The notes under the pieces: generated by a model
Told to the model about the DNA's origin: nothing
The model's input: only the letters and a program-made list of their open reading frames with translations
Database searches by the model: none
Origin: Multifurca ochricompacta
Taxonomy: Eukaryota; Basidiomycota; Agaricomycetes; Russulales; Russulaceae
Length of the DNA stretch: 19,049 nucleotides
Reading direction: 5' to 3'
NCBI GenBank assembly: GCA_022496185.1
Contig: WTXG01000486.1
Coordinates: 1-19,049 of the forward strand
Made by a program: the position numbers and the translations under genes
In this document: piece after piece, positions 8,278 through 17,525 of the stretch
How the letters are laid out: the number at the start of each line of letters is the position of its first letter
Numbering within the stretch: position 1 is the first letter of the stretch

Positions 8278-10522
8278 CATCGGACTTGCACGATCTCCAA
8301 ATGTCCTGAACATGTTACCGCTCGCAGAGCATATCCGTAATGGCCGCCACTCGCATTGACGTGGTTGGGCAGGCATTTCACAATCTCCAAATGTCTCTTG
8401 AATGCCGCTGCGTGAAGAGGATATACGTAACGGCCGTCGCACGTATTGACTTGAGCACTACAAAAGCAGCCATTTCATGATCTCCATTTGGCCCCGCACG
8501 CATGCCGCTTGCAATGGTGTGCCATAAGCCACCTTGAAAATTCACACTCCCAGGTTGCCCATATCCTGTATCCTTTCACTCTGATGCCAGGGCTTGTCTG
8601 GGTTGTATATATCAATCCAACTGTCTTTTCTGGGTCAAACAGGGACTCCATTTCATCTTGTAGCGCTGATCCGTCGATCCCGCCAGCCGGTCCGACGTGA
8701 GGATGATGTCCCGCACACGCACAGACAAGTGCGCAAACTGTGCAATTAGAGCCTTTTCCGGTTCGCCATTGACAATGATAACCAAACTCGAGCACGTGGA
8801 CAGCATAACTTCCTGAAGAGTCCCCGTCTCACCAATGCATGTCATGCTTTGGCGTATTGCCAGCCTCGAAATTGAACTTTAAGCATCGTCGCAACCTTTT
8901 CGAGTCGGAGTGGACGAGCCGGAGAATCCAAAGGCATTGGAGCAAATTTCCAATCTTCCTCACGGACCATCATCTGTAGCGTGTCCTCGTATGTCTCATC
9001 CAGCGTTTTCGGGAGTGATTCGAGTGTCGATTGGAAGTTCCTCGCTTTGAAAATTACGCAGTGTCTCCAGTTGGCAGAAGGCCCCGCATGAAAACCGATT
9101 TGCAAATAAAGATTCGTTCTGAGTTTTTGAAACCTACATCCCATTCGAGAGCATATCAATCATGATTGTCTTTCTCTCTGCCTCCCACGCCCTCATTTGT
9201 GTTGATGACTGATAAGATATATAGTCAATGATGTCCCGTGTTTGTCCAGTTTCCTCATACATGGTGCTGTGCTGGCTCTGTTAAAACTGTCTGAATGTGT
9301 GGCTCAGGGCGACTAGTAACGCAGATACGCAATTTCGGGAGGTGGCTGTGAACCAATCCATTGAAAAGTTGCAATGCTTCTTCACGTTGCGATGGCATGC
9401 CGGAGAGGCGGACATTTGTTGAGTGTGTCATCAATGACGTACACCGCATCTTGACTGGAACAGGGATTGTAAGCATGATCTTCAAACTTTCTAGAAGAAC
9501 TACCTCATTTCGGCTGCTTCTGGCCATTTCCATATTTTAGTACAATGGCATGATAGGCATCTGACTGGGAACAGAGCTGTAGCAAGAGCGAGGATAGTAG
9601 ACCACGGATGTTCTGCTTTGCCTTGTCTCGGCGGAAGTCGCAATGAAAGTACGCAAAGCAAGCAGGCAGATCCAGCAGAACACAATCGCTGGATAGCTTT
9701 GGAGCTGACCAGGGCTGGTAATGCTCTTTTCCAGAATCCGCTTGAAGAAAGGCCATCAATGAGGGCAAGAACGCAAATGGCTCAGTCGGCCTATCATTCA
9801 CATTTAATCTCAGAAGCGGACCCTTCGACTTCCATATTTCCTGGTAATCAAGAATGATTTGAGCTGAGATAAACCATAAGGTCCAACCATTTCTATAATA
9901 CCTCTATCTAATACTTTAGAAAATGTATAACCTAATTCTAAACCTTTATTAATAATATTATTTTTAATTAATAATCAATTAATAACATCAATTTTCGCTT
10001 ATTTATTCAGCCTTCCATCGTCTTGGCCAGGATCTCGAGCATCGACTAGACAACGAGCGTCTCACGGGAAGTATAAATCTTGAGGCAGTTGAGAAAATGT
10101 TGCATTGGATTAGAAGAGGTCGAGCAAAGAGTCATAAATTTTCACTGAGCTTCTTCGATGACTTTTTATGAAGGTAAAACAACCAGTTGACAGAAAGGGA
10201 GGGATGCCGATGGTGAGAAGGACATCGAGGGCAGAAAAATATGGCCTGTGCGGGTGGAAGCACCTGACAAGCAAAATACATTGGAAGCTGTTCATAACTG
10301 GGACGCACCGAACCAATGAATGGAGTGCAGGTCGAGAGCACAACAGGAGAAGTATAGTCACAGTACGTCAATCACGGCGTTTAGCTTATTGACATGCTGG
10401 TGTTCGGATATATATCTACGCCCGTCTTTAAAACATACTCATCCAAGGCGGTATTGAGGATGAACCTGAAAGTAGACGAGGAAGGGATTGTGCCGTTTGT
10501 ATGTGCGAGGAGCTGAAGACAT
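8278..10522 (-). pseudogene. Decayed Goodbye-NACHT-ankyrin (NLR-like STAND) gene
   Basis: The layout on the minus strand matches the large Agaricomycete family of STAND proteins with an N-terminal Goodbye-type domain, a NACHT NTPase and ankyrin repeats. The possible start is ATG at 10522. Goodbye-like pieces follow: STFRFILNTALDEYVLKTG (about 10480-10420), then LPPAQAIF, SALDVLLT, YDSLLDLF and FLNCLKIYTSRETLVV, down to about 10010. After a mitochondrial insert (9867-9997) come YQEIWKSKGPLL, a broken P-loop (DSGK at about 9738-9727, then one base too many before the SI of GKSI), FAYFHCDFRRDKAKQNIRGL, a Walker B-like VYVIDDTLNKCP, LRICVTSRPE, RDIIDYIS and TLDETYEDTL. At 8535-8278 three degenerate ankyrin units occur, for example YGTPLQAACVRGQMEIMKWL and PLHAAAFKRHLEIVKCL. 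Frames change repeatedly and stops interrupt, so no full protein can be made. Intact relatives act in non-self recognition or programmed cell death; that role is inferred from the family. Confidence 0.85.
9867..9997 (-). other. Nuclear copy of mitochondrial DNA (nad5 fragment, NUMT)
   Basis: About 130 bases are much more AT-rich than their surroundings. Read on the minus strand with the fungal mitochondrial code (TGA as Trp) they give about 43 residues without a stop, starting KIDVINWLLIKNN and continuing through GLELGYTFSKVLDRGIIE to MVGPYGLS. This matches the C-terminal part of NADH dehydrogenase subunit 5. With the standard code the frame is broken by the TGA. Both edges are sharp: the left edge meets CTCAGCTCAAATC and the right edge meets GCTTATTTATTCAGCC of the flanking pseudogene. 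The remnant is non-coding in the nucleus. The identification as nad5 rests on the look of the peptide, not on a search. Confidence 0.8.
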
Positions 10523-13380
10523 GAAGATAGCACTTTATCAGAAATAGAGGGAAAGGTTCAAGGCCTGTGGGAGGGCTGGCAGATTTCGGTCTGTCAACAC
10601 TCGGCTTCGGAAATCACTTTGTGCGAGTCCGAATAGAATTTTTTGGACGCCCCCAAAAGGGGTATGTTTTGGTCCTTGATTCTGTTCGCATGCGAACAAA
10701 CGCGACGCCTTTTGTCTTTATGAGTTTCAGATTAGTTACTACTGACTGTCTCGATCCCTCATGTAGATTGTACATATTAAACATAAAAGGGGCTGTAAAA
10801 TAGCCCCAAGAATTTATCCTGTTTGAGAAACGTCCCCGTCTGTCGCTTCATTGCTCTAAAACTCTTGCTCACGCTACTTTGCTCAATTCTATATTATCTC
10901 TAAGGGCAGCAGATGGTTTTCACACTGGTTCTTATAGCCACCAAAAAATGATAATAGATGCTGAGATGTAGAGGTGGCTCAGACCAGTGTGAGACCGAAC
11001 TTTGTAGACGCGAAACGGCACGAGACCGTATTCATGATTGATCATTGCCCCTGCGTGCTGCTGATGATATGGTGGTGTTCGTGAGCAAAGCACAAGGGGG
11101 CAGTCCACAAAACAGTCGCCTTACAGCTGCCTGTGTTTGAAAGCAAACAGAAAAAGTAGCTGATCTCAGGTGTTCTATAAGCATGCACACTCTCAAAATC
11201 AACTTCTGAACCTGGCCGGGGGTGCGCGTCCCGCCTATGTCCTAATACAGCAAGCAGGCAGACAAACCCAGACGCATGACAGCAAGCAGGAGGAGAAAAC
11301 ACATTGATGAACATGATCGCAAAGCTACCGTGCGTCACACATACAATAGACACGTCCGAGTCTAGGTGTAAGTCCCGCAACGGACATTCAAGATAATGGC
11401 AAGCCCTTCGCGCCTGTCTCGTCGATTGGAACTACTTCATCAGGTGTGAGGTCCATTATTCGCGAAACGAGAACGCATATTGGTTTCACAGACGCAAGGG
11501 GAGACGAGGATATGTACGTAAATGAAGGGCGGGGGAGGAGGTAGTCGTGTAGTCCCTTGCGCTTCCTAGTGGTAGTGACGACAAAGAATCCCTTTCTGTA
11601 GGCTGAAGATAACTTGACCCTGGTGTGCCTCTGATATCCTACGTGAGATTGCAGCGAGCACGGGGCCAACAAGGTCCACCGGGATACGTTGTAATATCAC
11701 TTCAAAAAAGAAAACCCACAAAAAACTACAAGACAGTAATAAAAGTTTATCTGCACTGTGTGACACCGTATGGAACTGGTGGCTCACCCGAAAGAGAGAG
11801 ACAGTAAGAGGAGATGAGGAGATGAGAGAGTGCGTCGGAGGGGGTCCGAATAGAAAATGTCGAATGCGTCGAAAGTCTTCTTGAGTTGTTTGGCTGCGTC
11901 GTAGGCTAAGGGCACAGATTTAGAGAAGATATGAAAACTAGTCTTGGTAAATGAAATGAATTTATCCTTGATTACATGCGATTAGTATGCGACGGGTTCC
12001 AAACCAGTAACAATGACAGTAAGGGTGGCACGCGGTATAGCATAGTCGGTTCAGATTTGAGAGTTGGGAGCAGGTATGAATGATAAAAGAATTATTGGGA
12101 CTGAAAGAAATTAAAAGAAAAAGCACGAAGCATGGAATAACAAAGGCACGACGGACAGACGGCCCGGAATACGGACAACCCGAATAACGAATAACTTAGG
12201 AAGGCGCTAAGTAAATGGTTCGTACCATGCATCAATCATATTTGTACCGTATCGGAGTCTGTCCGAAACTAATGTCGGATTGATGTCAGAATTCTTTATT
12301 GTCAAGACTAGTAAGGAAAGAAAGAGCGAACGGGTCAAGCCAGAAGTGGTGATGGCTGGATGTTTCACGCCCAGCGTCCGAGCTATCCTTAGAGGTGAGA
12401 GTGACGTTGCAACCTTTGTGGGATCTTGTCAAACTATTTTGCGAGGGTAGTAGAGTAGGGTGGTAAACGAAGATGGTGGCGGCGAAAGCTGAAGAAAGAT
12501 GACTTGAGACGATGTACTTTTCCAGTAAAACGTCTAGAAGAAAAACAAGAGCAGAGGAAAATGATTAGGATAAAGGCAAGTGGCATGAAAGACGAGAAGT
12601 GAAGGCTTCCAGAGTCTTGGCAAGAGGTGTGGGTAGGAGAAGGGAAGGGGGAAGGGAAAGCGTACGGCGAGCACATGTCGACGAGCACGTGGGAGGGCAA
12701 GAGACAAGTCGAGTCGGGCCGAAATGACCAGAAATGGAAGGTTTCGGAACCAGCGCCCGGGCAAGTAACCCGTGCACACGCGAGCCAACCAAAATTGAAC
12801 GTGAATTTGAACAAAGAACAAAAAGTTCCAAGCAGAACACTACCTTTTTTCTTTTTAAAAAAAAATAAAGGGCCAGCACAGTCAGGAGGTCAAAAAAAAA
12901 AACTGGCCTTAGCCCTCCCCAAAACTCCCTTGAGCGGAGAGGCTCACGGCCATAGAAGGGCAGGGAGTTTACCATCGATTCCGGCCAGGGAGCAGGGAGA
13001 AAGTATAGACAGCGCGCCATATGGACAGGATAGTGCGATGAAAGCAAGCTGAAAAGGCCTACGGCGCAGAAGATGGTGGTGATGAGGACAGTAATGGGGA
13101 GTTGCAGGCCAGATGATTCCGGCCGGCCACAACAATTCCCACCCAGGACTCTTCGCTTTAGGGTCGTCTTTCACTTATCTCCTTCCATCATTCCGCTGCT
13201 TTGTTTTGCTTCTAGTCGCCTTACCTTGCCACCACCAAAACTCCGCCTTTGTTGCTGTTAGACTGTGTGCCCCAATCTTTTTTCATCCATCCATCGCCTT
13301 TTGTTTTCGCGCTCGCCTCTTTCGCCACTCTCGCCCTATTGTGCCGCCATCGCGATTAGCTAGAACAATCCTGCTGGGGC
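10523..13380. other. Long gene-free region, purine-rich on the plus strand after 11.7 kb
   Basis: I find no exon chain with recognisable family features on either strand over about 2.9 kb. Open frames at 11042-11380, 11388-11672, 12565-13047 (minus) and 12627-13052 (plus) have biased composition and no motifs. From about 11780 to 13080 the plus strand is strongly purine-rich; from about 13130 it becomes pyrimidine-rich. A divergent promoter, long untranslated leaders or a non-coding RNA are possible. Nothing in the sequence decides between them. Confidence 0.45.
10684..10697. repeat. Perfect 14-base palindrome GTTCGCATGCGAAC
   Basis: GTTCGCATGCGAAC is its own reverse complement. It is long enough to stand out and could be a site for a dimeric DNA-binding protein, but there is no neighbouring gene to link it to. 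Confidence 0.35.
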
Positions 13381-13582
13381 TGTAATGACCACTTGCGCTC
13401 ATTGTCAGTGTTGTAAGGATCAGAATTAGAACTCTTTGTTCATGTGCTTCTTCAACTTCTATGTCCGTTCCTTTCTTCTGGCCTACGCTTATCCCTCGCC
13501 ACCTGTGTTCCTTTACCCCTCACTTTCTATGCCACTCACCGTTACTCTTTCTATTCAGTGACTGAACTGGGTTCGCTCTAGG

Positions 13583-13600
13583 CCAATTGCATGTATATAA
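13583..13600 (+). promoter_or_regulatory. CCAAT and TATA box pair
   Basis: CCAAT (13583-13587) and TATATAA (13594-13600) are followed by a CT-rich sequence, as in a basidiomycete core promoter. No coding gene follows within 1.3 kb on the plus strand. It may drive a non-coding transcript or be the promoter of the candidate LTR in which it lies. Confidence 0.4.
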
Positions 13601-13762
13601 GGACTGGTATTTGAGATTTTACCTCGAATATCAGCATCCCTTTCCTTTCCGTTCAGATTTGTGTGTTCTAGTTTTCAAGTGTAGCAAAAGGCGTATAGAA
13701 GGACTATCGAGCCAATAACTCATCGATCTCGACGTTATCAACAGCAACAGAACTCTAACCTC

Positions 13763-13807
13763 TTACTCTCACTCTCCTTACTCTCGCTCTCCTTACTCTC
13801 ACTCTCC
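13763..13807 (+). repeat. Three tandem copies of a 15-base CT-rich unit
   Basis: The unit TTACTCTCACTCTCC is repeated three times in a row, the middle copy with one change (G for A). It lies in a longer CT-only run (13757-13822). Confidence 0.9.
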
Positions 13808-14815
13808 TCTCTCTCACTCCGCCTCCTTCTCTCGCGGAATCCTCCCCCGTTGAACTCTCCATGATCCCTAAGACCGTACAGTCCCCCCCGAGCCAGGTTC
13901 GGCGGCACACAGGACGTTTTCAAGCGGTATTCTGATATAACCCTAACTTTGGCGCCCCCGACTCGCTCAAAAGCAGCACAAGAAGAACATGCCGATACCG
14001 ACCATACGCGCATAGAGAAACCACACGAACTCCACCAAAGGGGAGTCAAGCACGACGACTAAGAGCGTTTTGCCCAAGGACAGAGAGAGAGGAGAGGATA
14101 TATTAGGGAGACCATTCGCTGTGATAATCCAAAGCAAACTGTTTTTTTTCGGTCCGGGAGTTATTCGTTGAAGGCCAATGCGGAGAGTCGACAGGGCTAA
14201 AGGCAAAACCACAAAACCAAAATCCCCCCCCAGGAACTTTAGAAATCGCGAAGAAACTAGGCAACTAGACGTTAGTTGTTGTTTATAACTCTTCTACTTT
14301 TTTTTTTTTCTTCCCCCTTTCCTTTTCTTTTTCTTTCCCTCATCTTTCTCCCTTCTCTACATTATGAAACGGTCTTCTCTTTTTTTTTTTGTTTTTTTGC
14401 ATTTGGTCTGGCTTATTTGTACTATTTTTTGTCTTGGTTCGATTTTCATCTCTCTAGCTGTGTATACACACACATATAGTGCGTCAATGGCGGTGATAAA
14501 GCAACAGGCAAAAGGGGGGGGGAGAGGGGAAAAAAAGATTGGCGAGACGATTCAAAGGGACCACTGTCACTGGCAAAACAAAACGCCTCCTCCCTCTCCT
14601 CCCACTATTTACGCCAGGGCCTTCCATGTCCGCATGTGCCCGCAATCAAATTTGTTTTAAAGAGCGGGGTGGTAAAAACCATCACAAATACAAATACCAC
14701 CAGAATCGAACAAAAACAATAAGTAAATGGCATCAAAAGTGGGTGGCAATTCCACGACCACCAGACCAGAAACATTCGCTCTTTCTTAAGGATGAGGCGT
14801 GTGTTATTATTCTCT

Positions 14816-14821
14816 TTTATT
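14816..14821 (-). terminator. Likely polyadenylation signal of MCR1
   Basis: AATAAA on the minus strand lies about 140 bases beyond the MCR1 stop codon (14960), a plausible 3' UTR length. Fungal poly(A) signals are loose, so the assignment is tentative. Confidence 0.4.
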
Positions 14822-14833
14822 TCGTTCTCTTTC

Positions 14834-14851
14834 CTCTCTCTCTCTCTCTCT
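14834..14851. repeat. (CT)n microsatellite
   Basis: Nine CT units lie in a row in the 3' flank of MCR1. Confidence 0.9.
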
Positions 14852-14886
14852 ATTGTAAGTAATTTATGCCAAAAGGGAGTTATTCT

Positions 14887-14912
14887 TGTGTGTGTGTGAG
14901 TGAGTGAGTGAG
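14887..14912. repeat. Compound (TG)n-(AGTG)n microsatellite
   Basis: About six TG units run directly into AGTG units, within the likely 3' UTR of MCR1. Confidence 0.85.
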
Positions 14913-14959
14913 GGTGATGAAAAGGGGGAAGGGGAGGAGTAATTGCTTGTCCAGGCACT

Positions 14960-16339
14960 CTAGAATTTAAATACTTGATCCTCGGTATACCCAAGTTCCT
15001 TTAAAATCCCACCGATCTGACCTTGCTTCGGACCGTCCTTCTTCCCCGCAACAGCGTTAACCTGTCCCGGTGGACCTATTTGAATCACCCCAAGACCGTC
15101 ACAAGTCAGTACAGTTAAATATACAAACCCGAAACGAACGAAAAGCGAGGGAAAAAAAAAAAAAAAAAACACCATGTGCGCGGGTGAAGGTGAAAGGTGA
15201 AGGTAATAAAAGACGAGAATCGAGAAACGCACCGCATACGAGTACTTTGATCTTATCACCAAGATCGGCGGGTGGTACGTGCGTCTTCACGAGCTCACGA
15301 CTGACATACCCAACTGCACCCGTCCAACCTGTCGACGACGACGGTTGATCAAGCGTATGAACGACCCGAAGCCTATCTGGGTGTTCACGCTCGAGAACAC
15401 TCAATTCATCGCGGAGGAGAATGTCCGCTTCGGATACATTGGCGTACAGGAGCGTGAAGCGCGTCTGGTTCGTGGGGTCCTTCAGTGCGTGGGATAGTAA
15501 TTGGTACAAGGGCGTGATGCCTGAACCGCCACCTATGAGCGCGACGTGCTCGAATTCGTTCGCTGTGCCAAAAAAAAAAAAAAAAAGGTGGGGTGAAGGG
15601 AGGGGAAGAGAAGAGAAGGGTTTGTGAGTTTATTTATTAAAAAAAAAGGGGGGGGGGGGTCCCTGGAAAGGAGAGAAAGACGGGGAGGGAGGGGGAGGGG
15701 GAGGACACACTCACCTTTGTACGGGAACTTGGGTATGGGTCCCTTGATGGCTAACGTATCGCCAGGCTTGAGTCGCTCATGCACGTATTTACTAATCACC
15801 CCATTCTCATATTTCTTAATCAACAACACCAACTCTCCCTCATGTTCCGGACTTGAAATGGGCGTATAAGCCCGTACGGCCAGGTTCCCCTTCTTGTCCA
15901 CTGGCGCGTCACTAGCACCACCAGCACCCTCGGAAGCGCGAACGACGACGAGAGAGGTGACAGGAGAGAGAGCGGCGCCCGTCCCGTTTGGAAGCTCAAA
16001 TATGAAACGGGAGGTATTGTGATTATAAGGCTCAACGGCCTTGAGCTTCAAATCAAGGAAACGTTCCGAATCTAAAGCTGATTTCTCGTACTTGGGTTTC
16101 GAAGGGATTCCTACTGATCCCGCTGTCCCGGCGCTGGTAGAGAACGGCGCGGGTGAACCACCAAGGTATATATAGGTCGCGAGCCCTGCGAGCCCCGCGC
16201 CGCCCAGGAAGAACGGGAGGTTGTTGTTGTTTTTAGACAGTTTGGTAGGTCCGCCACCATTATTACCGGGTGCTGCGGTAGAGAAATGGCGCGCTGGCAC
16301 CGAACGTAGAGTGCGGGTGGCGAACTTAAGGAATGTCAT
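14960..16339 (-). CDS. MCR1: NADH-cytochrome b5 reductase, mitochondrial (Mcr1-type)
   Basis: This FAD enzyme passes electrons from NADH to cytochrome b5 or other small acceptors. Mcr1 sits at the mitochondrial outer membrane and intermembrane space and serves sterol synthesis and oxidative stress defence. Three exons (16339-15715, 15562-15233, 15075-14960) join in phase to 356 residues, a little longer than usual. Residues 1-24 look like a mitochondrial presequence rich in Arg, Ser and Ala. Residues 41-61 ([21 protein letters not shown]) form one membrane segment after an Asn run. The FAD-binding motif is RAYTPIS (156-162), with GPIPKFPYK at 200-208. The NADH-binding motif is GGGSGITP (219-226), and CGPPG (318-322) closes the domain. 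The introns are 152 and 157 bases, long for this window, with A or T runs of 17-18. The start follows a purine-rich leader, and the stop of the next minus-strand gene lies 291 bases upstream. No disabling change is seen. Confidence 0.95.
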
Positions 16340-16630
16340 TTTGGGGAGAACGAGAAAGAGAAAGATAGTATGTAAAGTGGTGATAGTTGGGTGTTGGGTG
16401 ACTTATTCCTCGGGCTTGGCTTAGTTTAGCTTACACATACAAGTCGACCAAGCGCGTCAGTCAGCAATACCCGTGCACCCGTGCGAAAAGGCTACGGGCT
16501 ACCTATCCACGATGATACAATGGGAGAAAAAAAAGAAAAAAAAACGACATTAACGCAGTGTAAAACCCAAGAGTGGCGAGAGGGGGGTATCAACAATCCA
16601 ATTAATGGTCACCAGCGAGTACAGATTAAT

Positions 16631-17525
16631 TTAACTACTCGTACGGCCTTCATTAGCCTCTCGTCCAGTGATTGCGCTTCCTCTTATCGCCACTCCGCCG
16701 CCGTGTGCTACCGCCCTGGCCGCCCAATCGTCATCCGGAACATTCCCCGTCTGTGCGTATCTTGTCAGCCAAGACTTGGCTATTGCAAACCCATCCTTCA
16801 ACTGCCCGTGTGCTGCAATTATGTCGTCTATGGTGGACAACAGTGGCGACCCTGCGGCGGCAACCTTGGACTCGGCCCACGCGCGTATGGCATCCTGAAG
16901 GCGGATACAAGATTGTTGTACCTCCGCAACACCCATGGCGGCAGAAGTGTTCTGTAGCGACTCGACTAAAATGGTCAATTCGGGTATGTCTTTGTTCGCT
17001 CTATAGACATCGTAAGAATAATGTAAAGGAGGAAAGCAAAGAAAAAAAGGTGTGTGTGTGTGAGGGGGTCAACGGAGGAAACCGCAAGCAATCTGGAAAT
17101 ACTCGGGGTCGGAGTCGACATAGTCCCGGGGGGGGGAGGGGGGGAGGGAGGTGCAAAAGTGAGGGGAGGTGGAGATTTACGCACACGGCTCGATCCATAT
17201 CAATCAGCGTCGAATTGGCTACAGCCAAGTAGGTTTTAACCATCTGCGTAGAGAAATCGGTCGAATCCGCGTCGTTAAGGTCGATGATTCCCTGAAAGAC
17301 ACGACGGTCGATGATTCCGTCCAACAAACCATTTCTGTGCCTCTGTAATAATGGGTGAATAATAATAATAATAATAAAACACCCTGTTTTGATGACAAAA
17401 AAAGCACAACGCCGATCTCGGGATCGGCAACAACAAAGGCGCGCGCTGATGCAAACGCAAAACGCGACTGGAGAAACACAGAGAGATGTAAATACCTGAG
17501 TTGATGGTTCCGAGGAGGACATCAT
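16631..17525 (-). CDS. Ypd1-like phosphorelay (HPt) protein lacking the active-site histidine
   Basis: Ypd1 proteins carry phosphate between hybrid histidine kinases and response regulators such as Ssk1 and Skn7. Exons 17525-17496, 17342-17185 and 17000-16631 join in phase to 185 residues. Residues 24-62 (VFQGIIDLND, DFSTQMVKTYL, DMDRA) match the first helices of basidiomycete Ypd1. After the second intron the segment ELTILVESLQNTSAAMGV (70-87) aligns without gaps to the usual KLSSLGHFLKGSSAALGV. The phospho-accepting His is Glu76, and Lys and Gly of the motif are Gln79 and Asn80. The codon is GAG at 16963-16961. A last helix with AKSWLTRYA (137-145) fits the bundle, followed by an unusual tail of about 40 residues. 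The long frame, clean splice sites and conserved fold residues argue for a real protein. It is probably a non-catalytic paralogue; the role is unknown. Introns are 153 and 184 bases. A second ATG follows the first directly. Confidence 0.8.
17358..17376. repeat. (AAT)n microsatellite inside an intron of the Ypd1-like gene
   Basis: About six AAT units lie in the first intron of the Ypd1-like gene, next to its acceptor. On the sense strand they read ATT and extend the pyrimidine tract. Confidence 0.9.

Larger units (their letters stand above)
13381..13947 (+). mobile_element. Candidate LTR of a Gypsy-like retrotransposon (relic)
   Basis: The block begins TGTAATGACC and contains a CCAAT and TATATAA pair (13583-13600). 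It ends near ATATAACCCTAAC, directly followed by TTTGGCGCCCCCGACTCG at about 13948-13965. A TGGCGCC sequence just after the LTR is the common primer-binding-site start of Gypsy-type elements. Against this, the end is not a clean CA, no second LTR is in the window, no target duplication can be tested, and no gag or pol homology follows. It could equally be the promoter and leader of an unidentified transcript. Confidence 0.25.
13960..14959. other. Gene-free region downstream of MCR1
   Basis: No coding region is supported. The left part (to about 14500) is T- and CT-rich with runs of 10 or more T. The right part is the 3' flank of the minus-strand MCR1 gene and holds its likely polyadenylation signal and two microsatellites. 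The frames at 14276-14479, 14364-14660 and 14539-14862 are low-complexity and have no motifs. Confidence 0.5.

Noticed and set aside
8475..9801. Minus-strand frames as separate genes or as exons of a working NACHT gene
   Set aside because: The breaks lie inside conserved motifs without donor and acceptor sites at matching places, and the P-loop and Walker B are damaged.
9858..10005. AT-rich segment as an origin or scaffold attachment region
   Set aside because: It reads as nad5 protein with the mitochondrial code over its full length, which explains the composition.
10789..10807. GGGGCT...AGCCCC hairpin as a terminator
   Set aside because: Six-base stem, no adjoining gene, and such terminators are not used by fungal RNA polymerase II.
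11995..12005. GGTTCCAAACC as a tRNA B box
   Set aside because: No matching T stem, A box or acceptor stem can be folded around it.
12565..13052. Overlapping 141- and 160-residue frames on opposite strands
   Set aside because: Low-complexity purine/pyrimidine sequence keeps both strands open; neither shows motifs, splice logic or protein-like composition.
15099..15262. Extensions of MCR1 exon frames through the introns
   Set aside because: They read through poly-T intron sequence; splicing restores the conserved CGPPG motif.
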